A stretch of DNA of 7,693 nucleotides from Desulfobacteraceae bacterium (GCA_015486915.1 WFQS01000020.1:1-7693), one strand, 5' to 3'. Shown: positions 1-7,362, counted from the stretch's first letter. Notes: a model not told the origin generated them from the letters alone. Numbers and translations are program-made.

Positions 1-6
1 AAGGCA

Positions 7-21
7 CTGATTCATAATCAG
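7..21. other. Short inverted repeat after the last gene
   Basis: CTGATT (7-12) and AATCAG (16-21) are perfect inverted repeats around a 3-nt loop, 5 bp after the stop codon of the moeA-PBP gene. It could belong to a transcription terminator, but no T-run follows on the minus strand within the few bases before the window ends, and a 6-bp A+T-rich stem can arise by chance. Confidence 0.25.
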
Positions 22-25
22 CAAA

Positions 26-1963
26 TCAACTATGGGAAATAATATCTCCTGTCTTTTCAGTACCATATCCTCCAAGCAGCTCAACACGTTTTTTAAATGA
101 TTCGGTTTTTATGGTGTCCATTAAAACCTGTACCATATCTGTATTAAAAAACCTGTCCGGAATAATGAGATCGTATTCTTCCGTGACAACGGGAATAAAA
201 TCAAGGTCAAGGGCTTTTGCTGCCGCATGGATGCCAAGTCCTGCATCTGCCCTGCCTGAAAGCACTGCAACGGCAACGGACATATGGGTGTATTCTTCAT
301 TGGTATATCCATTTATTTCAGCAGGGCTTATACCAAGTGCATTTAACCTGTAGTCAAGCAGAATTCTTGTTCCGGACCCGGCCTGCCTGTTGATGAAAAA
401 AAGCTCTTTATCCTTAAAATCTTCAAGACCTTTTATTCCCTTTGGATTGCCCTTTGGCAGGATAAATCCCTGTTCCCTCATCACAAGGTTCACAACCCAT
501 AATTTTTCTTTGGGCAGGTATTTTTTTAAATAGGAAATATTATAGGAGCCGTCTTCAGGGTCAAGGAGATGGGAACCCGCCATGTGGCACGCTCCTTTTT
601 TTATTGCCATGAGACCACCCATGCTTCCGACATGGCTCGATGAAATGCTTACACTGCCCGTTTTTCCACGCTGTATCTCATCACTTAAAAGATCTAAACA
701 ATTATCATGGGAACCGATGATAACAATAGTATTCTTAATGGCTGACAAAGGCCTTATAAGTTCTGCTGTTACCTTTTCACCTGCACCTATTCCCTCGCTG
801 TGTGCGGGTATCCTTATAATACCATCGGCTTCGGTGAGGGTTGTTATACTGCCGGAGCCCCTTGGAAGCTGGGAAGCGATGAGTTTGTCATTAACAGCAC
901 CTATTTTAACCCTTAAGAACTCTTCCTGGCCGAGTTTGGAAACAATTTTTCTTGCAGGTTCAACTATTATCTCATCTCTTTTTTTCTCATCCAGTCCCTG
1001 CATTTTTATGAGAAGCTTCCCTGCAAACTGCTCAAATGCAACAATGGCCGCCACGGGATAACCCGGAATTCCGAAAACAGGGGTGTTTTTTACTTTTCCA
1101 AAGAGAAGTGGTTTTCCCGGCATCATTGTAACCCCGTGTACATAAACTTTGCCAAGGGATGAAATCACAGGTTTTGCATAATCCTCTGATCCTGCAGATG
1201 ATCCTCCGATGATAAGAACCATGTCAAAGCCGGAATCAATACCGTCATTAACTGCATTTTTTATTTTTTCAAGGTTATCCTTAAGCATTGTATTGCAGAC
1301 AACATCTGCCCCGTATTCCCTGCACAGCCCTGAAAGAACATGGGAATTTGATTCTATTACAATGCCCGGATCAAGCCTGTTTCCTTTGACATTCTCCCAT
1401 TGTTTTAACTCGGAACCAGTTGGAATAATAAGCACACGGGGCTTTTTTCTTACTTTAATAGAAAAAACTCCCCCTGATAAAAGGGCTCCAATAGAATAAG
1501 CAGTGATAACATGCCCCCTTGGAAACAAGAGCTCAGTTGCCACAATATCCTCTCCCATTTTCCTTACATTCTGCCATGGAAAAACAGGAGCCTCAATGGA
1601 AAGTGTTTCATCATCAATAATATTGAGATGTTCAATCATTATTACGGCATTGGTGCCTGCAGGCATTACATGTCCCGTATTAATCCAGGATGCACTTTCC
1701 CCGATTTTAAGGAAAACCGGGGCTTCTTCACTTGCCCCGAAACTTGATTTTGCATCAACGGCAATACCATCCATGGCTGCGGCATGAAAATTCGGTGATG
1801 ACAGAGCTGCAATTGCAGGCTCGGCAAGAACTCTGCCAACTGCATCTGCTGCTGCAATCTCTTCTTTGTCCATGGAAGGCTGATTGGAAAACTTTTCAAA
1901 AAGAATATTCTCCGCTTCTTTAATACTCTTCATATCAAGATATACATTACGTTTTGTATTCAT
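26..1963 (-). CDS. MoeA fused to C-terminal PBP-like domain
   Basis: A 645-residue protein with two parts. Residues ~1-405 are a MoeA molybdenumtransferase, the enzyme that inserts molybdate (in some anaerobes tungstate) into adenylylated molybdopterin. Visible MoeA motifs are AMDGIAV (63-69), NTGHVMPAG (95-103), GED (137-139), PTGSE (181-185), GGSSAGSEDY (253-262) and GIPGYPV (298-304, with both prolines present). Residues ~410-630 are a periplasmic-binding-protein-like domain of the kind found fused to MoeA, with SSSHVGSMGG (441-450), RQAGSGTR (526-533), EEYTH (556-560) and RADAGLGIHAAA (571-582). There is no signal peptide, so the protein should be cytoplasmic and the PBP-like part a ligand-sensing or ligand-holding module; its ligand is unknown. 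The ATG start has an AAAAAGG ribosome site 6 nt upstream. It is the last gene of the cluster, 20 bp after a separate moeA. The family assignment is firm; metal choice and the role of the fusion are inference. Confidence 0.95.
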   Translation of the reverse strand: MNTKRNVYLDMKSIKEAENILFEKFSNQPSMDKEEIAAADAVGRVLAEPAIAALSSPNFHAAAMDGIAVDAKSSFGASEEAPVFLKIGESASWINTGHVMPAGTNAVIMIEHLNIIDDETLSIEAPVFPWQNVRKMGEDIVATELLFPRGHVITAYSIGALLSGGVFSIKVRKKPRVLIIPTGSELKQWENVKGNRLDPGIVIESNSHVLSGLCREYGADVVCNTMLKDNLEKIKNAVNDGIDSGFDMVLIIGGSSAGSEDYAKPVISSLGKVYVHGVTMMPGKPLLFGKVKNTPVFGIPGYPVAAIVAFEQFAGKLLIKMQGLDEKKRDEIIVEPARKIVSKLGQEEFLRVKIGAVNDKLIASQLPRGSGSITTLTEADGIIRIPAHSEGIGAGEKVTAELIRPLSAIKNTIVIIGSHDNCLDLLSDEIQRGKTGSVSISSSHVGSMGGLMAIKKGACHMAGSHLLDPEDGSYNISYLKKYLPKEKLWVVNLVMREQGFILPKGNPKGIKGLEDFKDKELFFINRQAGSGTRILLDYRLNALGISPAEINGYTNEEYTHMSVAVAVLSGRADAGLGIHAAAKALDLDFIPVVTEEYDLIIPDRFFNTDMVQVLMDTIKTESFKKRVELLGGYGTEKTGDIISHS

Positions 1964-1969
1964 TTTATA

Positions 1970-1976
1970 CCTTTTT
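1970..1976 (-). promoter_or_regulatory. Ribosome binding site of the moeA-PBP fusion gene
   Basis: On the minus strand AAAAAGG lies 6 nt before the ATG at 1963, inside the 20-bp gap after the preceding moeA. It supports that start and indicates independent translation initiation inside a shared transcript. Confidence 0.6.
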
Positions 1977-1983
1977 ATTTTTA

Positions 1984-3213
1984 TTACATGGGGATAATTT
2001 CCACAATGGAATTTTTTTCAACTCCTTCCTGATTTTCACCTATTTCAAGAAGCCCGTCCGCAAGAACCATTGTTCTTATCAACCCTGATTTTCCAAGAAC
2101 CGGATCTGCAAAAAGTTCTTTATCCTTTTTAACAAATCTTACCCTTACAAAATCCTGTCTTCCCTGGGCAGAGGCAATGTTTCTCATGAGCTTTACCGGA
2201 ATTTTTATTCCGGAAGGACTGTAACCAGAACATCCTTTAAGCCTCTTAATAAATGGCAGAACAACAATTTTAAAAACCACCATTGCCGAACTTACGTGTC
2301 CTGGAAGCCCCCATACAGCTTTATTGCCTGACCGGCTGAGGATTGTGGGTTTGCCCGGACTTATGGAAATACCGTGTACGAGGATCTCTGTATCTTTTAT
2401 AGAAGATAAAACCTCCACTGTAAAATCGCGCACCCCAACGGAACTTCCCCCTGAAAGCAGAACCATGTCGGTTTCTGCAACGGCTTTTTGACATGCGGTA
2501 AAAAGAGCTTCAGGATCGTCTTTTACAATACCGTACAAAACCGGAATCGCTCCTGCATCGCGTATTAACCCTGCAAGCGTGTATGAATTGATATCCCTTA
2601 TTTTCCCAATGCCAGGTGTGCAGTTTACAGGAACGATTTCATCTCCCGTTGAAATAACGGCTATTTTTGGTTTTTTAAACACCTTAAGTGAAGACAGTCC
2701 GAAAGCTGCTGCAAGTCCTGCTTCCTGGGGTCTTATCAATACACCCTTTTCAAGCACTTTTATGTCTTTTTTGAAATCTTCAGCCCTGTCAATCACATGC
2801 TGCAAAGGTGCAACGCTTTTATAAATTTCAACAGATGAATCTCCAACCATTTCCGTGTGTTCAATCATTACAACGCTGTCAGCGCCTTTCGGCAGCATGC
2901 CGCCTGTGGATATTCTTGCAGCCTGACCCGGTTTTAAATCAAATTCCGGAATTTCACCCATGGCAATGGAGCCTTTTAAATCAAGCCAGGCAGGGCTTGA
3001 ATCCGATGCGCCAAATGTAGAACCTGAAACAACTGCATATCCGTCCATTGTGGATCTTTTGAAAACGGGCATGTCATCATCGGCATGAATATCTTCGGCA
3101 AGAATTCTTGATGAAACCCGGGATATGGGAACTATTTCAATATCCACGGGAGAAAAATCCGGGATAAGCTCCATCACCTCATCAAGGGTTTTAACCTGAA
3201 AAAAACTTTTCAT
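1984..3213 (-). CDS. moeA: Molybdopterin molybdenumtransferase MoeA
   Basis: A 409-residue stand-alone MoeA, of typical length for the family, which catalyses the final metal insertion that makes molybdenum (or tungsten) cofactor from adenylyl-molybdopterin. Visible motifs are STMDGYAV (54-61), ISTGGMLPKGADSVVMIEH (101-119), AED (144-146), STGDE (188-192), SGGSSVGVRDFT (254-265) and SPGKP (285-289). The GLPGH-VSSA segment (302-310) keeps the first proline, but the second proline seen in E. coli MoeA (LPGNPVSA) is valine here. The AED motif is GED in the neighbouring fusion protein, which therefore looks closer to the canonical pattern at both places. The start ATG overlaps the dapL stop as ATGA, with AGAGG 7 nt upstream, so translational coupling is likely. 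It probably supplies cofactor to Mo/W enzymes encoded elsewhere. The family call is secure; how labour is divided between the two MoeA proteins is unknown. Confidence 0.95.
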   Translation of the reverse strand: MKSFFQVKTLDEVMELIPDFSPVDIEIVPISRVSSRILAEDIHADDDMPVFKRSTMDGYAVVSGSTFGASDSSPAWLDLKGSIAMGEIPEFDLKPGQAARISTGGMLPKGADSVVMIEHTEMVGDSSVEIYKSVAPLQHVIDRAEDFKKDIKVLEKGVLIRPQEAGLAAAFGLSSLKVFKKPKIAVISTGDEIVPVNCTPGIGKIRDINSYTLAGLIRDAGAIPVLYGIVKDDPEALFTACQKAVAETDMVLLSGGSSVGVRDFTVEVLSSIKDTEILVHGISISPGKPTILSRSGNKAVWGLPGHVSSAMVVFKIVVLPFIKRLKGCSGYSPSGIKIPVKLMRNIASAQGRQDFVRVRFVKKDKELFADPVLGKSGLIRTMVLADGLLEIGENQEGVEKNSIVEIIPM

Positions 3214-4436
3214 TTTAAAGCCTCTTTGATACGTGAAATTGCCTGTTCAACTTTTTTTCTGCTGTTAAAGGCACTTATCCTGATATATCCTTCACCGCAC
3301 CTGCCAAAGCCTGCTCCCGGGGTACAGACAACCTGGGCTTTATCAAGGAGCATATCAAAAAAAGCCCATGAATCCTTTCCTTTTCCATCAACCCATATAT
3401 AGGGAGAATGTTCTCCTCCTACACAGTCAAAACCAAGGGATTCCAATGCATTACGAATAATTGCCGCATTGCCGAGATAATAGGATATAAGTTCTTTTGT
3501 CTGTGCCCTGCCCTCATCTGAAAAAACCGCTTCGGCAGCTCTTTGCACAGGATAGGAAACACCGTTGAATTTTGTGCTCTGCCTTCTGTTCCATAATTTA
3601 TGTACAGATATTTTTGCACCTGTTTTATCAAACACCATGCACTGTTTTGGAATAATGGTGTATGCGCATCTTGTGCCGGTAAAACCCGCTGTTTTGGAAA
3701 AACTCCTGAATTCCACTGCAACTTTTTCAGCTCCTTTGATCTCAAAAATGGAACGTGGAATTTCATCATCCCTGATAAAGGCTTCATAGGCTGCATCGTA
3801 AAGTATTAAAGCTTTTGTATCCCTTGCAAATTCCACCCATTTTTCAAGTTCCGCCTTTGTTATTGTTGTTCCTGCAGGGTTGTTTGGAAAACAGAGATAG
3901 ATCAGGTCAACGGGCTTATCGGGAATTTCCGGCATGAAATTATTTTCTTTGGTACAGTCCATATACACAATACCGTCATATCTTCCATCTTTAAAATCTC
4001 CGGTCCTTCCTGCCATGACATTGGTATCAAGGTAAACAGGATAAACAGGATCGGGAATGGCAATTGAAATATCATCTGCAAAAAGTTCCTGGAAATTGCC
4101 GGTATCGCATTTGGAACCGTCACTTACAAAAATTTCATCGGCAGATATTTCAATTCCTCTTTTCCCGAAATCTTTTAGAGCTATTTTTTCCCTTAAAAAA
4201 TCATATCCCTGACTGGGGCCGTATCCACGGAAGGTGGAATCCTTTGCGAGATCATCTACTCCCCTGTGGAAAGCCTCTATGCAGGCCTTTGGCAGAGCCC
4301 TTGTCACATCTCCTATTCCAAGTTTTATAATATCTTTTTCAGGATGGTTTTTCTCGTAGTTATCAACCTTTTCGGCAATTTTAAAGAAAAGGTATGAATC
4401 GCTTAATTTGCTGTAATTTTCATTAACTTTTATCAT
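3210..4436 (-). CDS. dapL: LL-diaminopimelate aminotransferase
   Basis: A 408-residue cytoplasmic PLP enzyme. DapL converts L-tetrahydrodipicolinate plus glutamate directly to LL-diaminopimelate and 2-oxoglutarate, bypassing the succinylase or acetylase branches of lysine and peptidoglycan precursor synthesis. The sequence follows the family from the N-terminus (MIKVNENYSKL, then YLFFKIAEKV). It shows GDVTRALP (42-49), FRGYGPSQGYDFLR (69-82), the FPNNPAGT segment (183-190), LYDAAYEAF (212-220), the presumed Schiff-base lysine K248 in SFSKTAGFTGTR, and a C-terminal arginine in YIRISAF (384-390). Length and motif order match the known family, and no disruption is visible. The start is supported by homology and by AAAGGA upstream. 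The gene follows the HD-GYP gene by 23 bp and overlaps moeA by 4 bp. It is common in Desulfobacterota among other groups, which supports the taxonomic guess but does not prove it. Confidence 0.97.
   Translation of the reverse strand: MIKVNENYSKLSDSYLFFKIAEKVDNYEKNHPEKDIIKLGIGDVTRALPKACIEAFHRGVDDLAKDSTFRGYGPSQGYDFLREKIALKDFGKRGIEISADEIFVSDGSKCDTGNFQELFADDISIAIPDPVYPVYLDTNVMAGRTGDFKDGRYDGIVYMDCTKENNFMPEIPDKPVDLIYLCFPNNPAGTTITKAELEKWVEFARDTKALILYDAAYEAFIRDDEIPRSIFEIKGAEKVAVEFRSFSKTAGFTGTRCAYTIIPKQCMVFDKTGAKISVHKLWNRRQSTKFNGVSYPVQRAAEAVFSDEGRAQTKELISYYLGNAAIIRNALESLGFDCVGGEHSPYIWVDGKGKDSWAFFDMLLDKAQVVCTPGAGFGRCGEGYIRISAFNSRKKVEQAISRIKEALK
3221..3225 (-). promoter_or_regulatory. Ribosome binding site of moeA within the dapL 3' end
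   Basis: On the minus strand AGAGG sits 7 nt before the moeA ATG at 3213 and lies inside the last codons of dapL. With the 4-bp ATGA overlap it fits translational coupling of the two genes. Confidence 0.55.
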
Positions 4437-4447
4437 TGTTTTATTTA

Positions 4448-4453
4448 TCCTTT
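4448..4453 (-). promoter_or_regulatory. Ribosome binding site of dapL
   Basis: AAAGGA on the minus strand lies 11 nt before the dapL ATG at 4436, within the 23-bp A+T-rich gap after the HD-GYP gene. The spacing is somewhat long but acceptable, and no better site is present in the gap. Confidence 0.5.
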
Positions 4454-4459
4454 ATTTCT

Positions 4460-5884
4460 TTATTTATTGATCAGCAGTTTTTCCCCAGGTCCCTTTAAAT
4501 ATGAAGGAAGAAGGTCATAAACTTCCATTGGGGTTTTAACACTGCGTCGTCCATCCGGTTTTAAAAGTTCATCAAGGTCAGGTGAATTAATATCAACGGG
4601 ATCTGATTTACTGGTCAGCCTGTTTCCATCTGAATCTGTAAAAGGGATTACAATGGGGCCTTCACTTTCAAGGATATAGGCCATCTGGCCGTTTCTTAAA
4701 AAAATAATACTTCCCGGAGGATAAATCCCGATACTCTTTACAAATGCATAGAGTATATGTTGAAGCAAAATATCCTTTCCCGCATATTTCCTGAATATAT
4801 CGGTAACGACACTGATCTGGTTAAAAGCTTCTTTATAGCACCTTTTGGATGTCATAGCGTCATAGATATCGGCAAATTTACAAATTTTAACGTATATCGG
4901 GATGTCATCGGGAAGTGTGTCATTGGGATAACATCTCTCTTCTTTTTCATAAAGTCTTGCATGATGATTTTTAACAATATTGTTTATCATGGAATTTTTA
5001 ATATTGTTTTTTTCCATGATTTCTGGACCAAATTCATAAGAATGCTTTTTTACAGTTTCAAATTCTTCACTTGTCAGTCTGCCCGCTTTATTAAGGACCT
5101 TATCCGGAACCAGGACTTTCCCGAGGTCGTGTAGAAAAAATCCCGTTGCAATATCAAGAAGCTCATCTTTCATAAAACACTTATAAGAATTTCTTTTTGA
5201 TTTTTTTTGATTTTTAAACAGGTCCGGCTGATTCTGTATCCCTGCGTTAAGGTGATCATTGATCAACAGGCTGAAACTTGCATTGAATTTATTTATTATT
5301 GCCGTTCCAATTGCGCATACATTTACGGAATGGTTATAAAGATAATCATCATATGACAAAATTTCCTTTGTCAGGTATGAAAAAGAATTATCAGTTACAG
5401 TTAAAAATTCCACAAGGTCGGAAACCTGTTCTTCCACATCACCATAGTCAAATTCTCCGCCTGTTTCCTTAATATCCCCAAGTATTTTTTTAATTTTATC
5501 CTTGGATTCATTGTATTTTTCCAAGGCAATTTTTTTAAGTTCCTCTATCTGGTATAACTTTTTTTCTATTTCTCCGGTTTTAATACTGGACAATGGTTTT
5601 GGCTTTTCCCTGTTCTCTCCGGAACCATCTTCCGTTCCTGCTCCACCACCACCGATCAATTTTCCGTCGGCATCCCAGATGCCGCTGTCGCCTCCTGCAC
5701 TTAAAGGAAGAGATTCAATCCCGTTTGCCTTAATGATTTCAAGAATCTTGATTTTATCAACAAGGATATCCCGCTCAAGCAAAAGTATCCCTGATTTATC
5801 GTAAACGTCAATTCCGGTTTTTACCTTACCCCCTTTTGCAACGATTTCAATGAGATCATCTATACCGATCCTTTTGTCCACCAT
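4460..5884 (-). CDS. HD-GYP-type protein with divergent GYP motif
   Basis: A 474-residue protein whose second half is an HD-GYP domain, the fold that hydrolyses cyclic di-GMP in many bacteria. Visible metal-site elements are H185 (YNHSVNV), H252-D253 with K256 (LHDLGK), H281 (KKHSYEFG), H307-H308, and D339/D342 in FADIYDAMTSKRCYKEA. The segment PDKVLNKAGRLTSEEFE (260-276) is typical. The signature HHxxxxGxGYP is altered: 9 residues separate H308 from CYP (318-320), about three more than usual, and the glycine is cysteine. A Lys/Asn-rich stretch (~205-240) adds about 30 residues between the first histidine and the HD pair. The N-terminal ~70 residues are a small module I do not recognise. It is followed by a Gly/Glu-rich linker (~74-96) and a charged, probably helical segment (~102-145). 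There is no membrane segment or signal peptide. Cyclic di-GMP hydrolysis is plausible but unproven; an effector-only role is an alternative. Confidence 0.92.
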   Translation of the reverse strand: MVDKRIGIDDLIEIVAKGGKVKTGIDVYDKSGILLLERDILVDKIKILEIIKANGIESLPLSAGGDSGIWDADGKLIGGGGAGTEDGSGENREKPKPLSSIKTGEIEKKLYQIEELKKIALEKYNESKDKIKKILGDIKETGGEFDYGDVEEQVSDLVEFLTVTDNSFSYLTKEILSYDDYLYNHSVNVCAIGTAIINKFNASFSLLINDHLNAGIQNQPDLFKNQKKSKRNSYKCFMKDELLDIATGFFLHDLGKVLVPDKVLNKAGRLTSEEFETVKKHSYEFGPEIMEKNNIKNSMINNIVKNHHARLYEKEERCYPNDTLPDDIPIYVKICKFADIYDAMTSKRCYKEAFNQISVVTDIFRKYAGKDILLQHILYAFVKSIGIYPPGSIIFLRNGQMAYILESEGPIVIPFTDSDGNRLTSKSDPVDINSPDLDELLKPDGRRSVKTPMEVYDLLPSYLKGPGEKLLINK

Positions 5885-5886
5885 TT

Positions 5887-6735
5887 TCAGCCCTCCCGAT
5901 ATTTTGACCAGAGTGTTTTGGTAAGGTTTATAAATTCATTGACGTCAAGGGTTTCTGCTCTTCTTACAGGATCAATTCCCGTTTTTTCGAGAATCTGCGC
6001 TGCAGTTTTTGGATTAATATCAAGTTCATTGCCTGCAAGTGAATTTCTCAATGTTTTCCTGCGTTTTGAAAAAGCAGCCTTAATGACCTTAAAGAAAAAA
6101 TCTTCTTTCTCTCCTGAAAAACAGGTTGCTTCAAAAAAAGAAAGTTCAATAACTCTTGATTCAACTTCAGGTTTTGGGAAAAAGAGATGTCCTCCTATAT
6201 CTGCAATATTTTTGACTTTACTGCAGTATTGCATAACAACCGAAAGCCTGCCATAATCACGTCCTCCGCAGGAAGCCTGAATTCTTTCTGCAAGCTCTTT
6301 CTGAAACATGAGAACGGCTTTTTCAATATTATTTCTTTCCTTTACAAGCTTAAAAAGGACCTGGGATGAAATGTTGTAAGGAAGATTCCCAAGAACAATA
6401 AGTTTTCTGCCAAAGCCTATATTTTTTGTATCAACCTTGAATATATCCTGATTTATCAAATCCACATTATCAATACCGGCAGATTCAAGCTCATTTGTCA
6501 AAATTTTTATTAATCTTTTATCTTTTTCAACGGCGTATAATTTTGCCGCCTTTTTTGCTGCATGGACAGTCAGAGCGCCAAGGCCTGCCCCTATTTCAAG
6601 GACGGTGTCATTTTTGGAAATTTTTGAACGATTCACTATCATTTCTGCGGTCTTAGGATCGGCAAGAAAATTCTGGCCCAGTTCTTTTTTTGCAAAAAGT
6701 CTTTCTTTTCTGAGAAGTGTTCCAGGATATGTCAT
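5887..6735 (-). CDS. rsmA: 16S rRNA dimethyladenosine transferase RsmA (KsgA)
   Basis: A 282-residue SAM-dependent enzyme that dimethylates two adjacent adenines in the 3'-terminal helix of 16S rRNA late in 30S subunit assembly. The Rossmann-fold methyltransferase motifs are all present: LGQNFL (19-24), SAM-binding LEIGAGLGALT (46-56), acidic VEKD (69-72), NQDIFK (95-100), catalytic NLPYN (117-121), FFPKPEVESRV (185-195), the basic AFSKRRKTLRNSL (221-233), and the C-terminal helical segment with DPVRRAETLDVNEF (255-268). Length is normal and nothing is missing. The ATG overlaps the stop of the DUF2062 gene as ATGA and is preceded only by a weak purine run (AAAGAAGAA), so translational coupling to the upstream gene is likely. 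The HD-GYP gene begins 2 bp after its stop. This is one of the most secure assignments here. Confidence 0.97.
   Translation of the reverse strand: MTYPGTLLRKERLFAKKELGQNFLADPKTAEMIVNRSKISKNDTVLEIGAGLGALTVHAAKKAAKLYAVEKDKRLIKILTNELESAGIDNVDLINQDIFKVDTKNIGFGRKLIVLGNLPYNISSQVLFKLVKERNNIEKAVLMFQKELAERIQASCGGRDYGRLSVVMQYCSKVKNIADIGGHLFFPKPEVESRVIELSFFEATCFSGEKEDFFFKVIKAAFSKRRKTLRNSLAGNELDINPKTAAQILEKTGIDPVRRAETLDVNEFINLTKTLWSKYREG
5891..5897 (-). promoter_or_regulatory. Strong ribosome binding site of the HD-GYP gene
   Basis: GGGAGGG on the minus strand lies 6 nt before the ATG at 5884 and falls within the last codons of rsmA. It is the best Shine-Dalgarno sequence in the window. It fixes the start 2 bp after the rsmA stop codon. 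Confidence 0.7.
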
Positions 6736-7274
6736 AATGTTTCTTCTTTATCAGTCTCTTTGTCCCTTTGTAAATCTATTTTTTTCACAAAAGTTTTTGT
6801 TAAAAAATAAGAGACAAACCCTGCAGGCAGACCCAAAACAATCCCACCTGCAATCATTGCAATAAATAGTTTTAACTGGGTGTTGAAAAAATGCATGAAA
6901 ACAACAAATTTTTCATAAATATCGATGTCCTGTTCCAGTGCATGAACAAGTATTCTTATACCTGCCGCGTCCTGGTGTGGATTACCAATAAAAAAAATCC
7001 CTATTTTATAGCAGCCGAGATAAATAAAAATAACGGTAAAAGGATTGCTTGCCCATACTCCAAGAATAGCAGCCGGTTTGCTTCCTTTAAAAATATAAGC
7101 CATTGCAACGGCAAGGACAGTATGAAAAGGAATCAAAGGGGTCATGGCCACAAAAACCCCTATGGCCATTCCCATGGCAAGATAATGGGGATCGCCCTGA
7201 AGTTTTTTCACATTCTCAATAAACTGAGCAAATTTTCCTTTAACCCTGTTTCTGCTTTCTATTTTTTTATTCAC
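6732..7274 (-). CDS. DUF2062 family inner-membrane protein
   Basis: A 180-residue integral membrane protein of the DUF2062 family, whose biochemical role is not established. After a basic N-terminus (1-27) comes the family signature: GDPHYLAMGMAIGVFVAMTPLIPFHTVLA (27-55), then AAILGVWASNPFTV (68-81), where the SNP triplet is characteristic. Hydrophobic stretches at ~31-62, ~66-98 and ~133-161 predict three or four membrane passes. The tail (165-180) is charged. The GTG start follows directly after an in-frame TAA, so it is the first possible start; the next in-frame methionine is residue 34, inside the domain. No Shine-Dalgarno sequence is visible before this GTG, so the true start is less certain than for the other genes. 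It is the first gene of the cluster, with its stop overlapping the rsmA start. Confidence 0.9.
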   Translation of the reverse strand: MNKKIESRNRVKGKFAQFIENVKKLQGDPHYLAMGMAIGVFVAMTPLIPFHTVLAVAMAYIFKGSKPAAILGVWASNPFTVIFIYLGCYKIGIFFIGNPHQDAAGIRILVHALEQDIDIYEKFVVFMHFFNTQLKLFIAMIAGGIVLGLPAGFVSYFLTKTFVKKIDLQRDKETDKEETL

Positions 7275-7282
7275 TTATTCAC
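7267..7282. repeat. 8-bp tandem duplication over the DUF2062 start codon
   Basis: TTATTCAC occurs twice in direct succession (7267-7274 and 7275-7282), followed by a further partial copy TTAT. On the minus strand this reads GTGAATAA twice. The inner GTG is the presumed start of the membrane-protein gene. The outer GTG opens a three-codon frame that stops at a TGA overlapping that start. Confidence 0.85.
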
Positions 7283-7297
7283 TTATAAATTTTTCAT

Positions 7298-7333
7298 ATA
7301 ACTGCCATGAGGCAGACCTGAACTGCGTTACAG
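7298..7333. repeat. Partial repeat copy R1 next to the operon
   Basis: By hand alignment 32 of 36 bases match the start of copy R2 at 7484-7519. The copy contains the stem CTGCC (7302-7306), loop ATGA and stem GGCAG (7311-7315), then GAACTGCGTTACAG (7320-7333). After 7333 the similarity to the other copies ends and A+T-rich unrelated sequence follows, so this is a half unit. The hairpin lies 28-41 bp upstream of the DUF2062 start codon, so it would fall in the 5' leader if the promoter proposed at 7334-7362 is used. Confidence 0.85.
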
Positions 7334-7362
7334 TTAATAATTTCAGCATGTTACGGCTGCAA
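7334..7362 (-). promoter_or_regulatory. Candidate sigma-70-type promoter of the operon
   Basis: On the minus strand TTGCAG (7362-7357) and TATTAA (7339-7334) are separated by 17 bp, an acceptable match to -35 and -10 elements and the best I found in front of the DUF2062 gene. Transcription would begin near 7327, within repeat copy R1, and give a leader of about 50 nt. The region is A+T-rich, so a chance match is quite possible. Confidence 0.3.

Noticed and set aside
582..1061. Long plus-strand open frame of 159 codons inside the moeA-PBP gene
   Set aside because: It is fully antisense to a gene with strong MoeA motifs; its product shows no recognisable domain and is rich in Ser/Pro/Leu as expected of a shadow frame.
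2196..2213. Perfect 7-bp inverted repeat with a TTTT loop
   Set aside because: It lies inside moeA, encodes ordinary residues of the C-terminal domain, and about one such stem is expected by chance in a window of this size.
3419..3796. Second minus-strand frame within dapL
   Set aside because: It overlaps the PLP-lysine region of dapL in another frame, and the dapL frame carries all family motifs without interruption.
4757..5134. Plus-strand open frame of 125 codons inside the HD-GYP gene
   Set aside because: It is antisense to the HD catalytic core, Phe/Ile-rich from A+T-rich complement, and has no homology that I can see.
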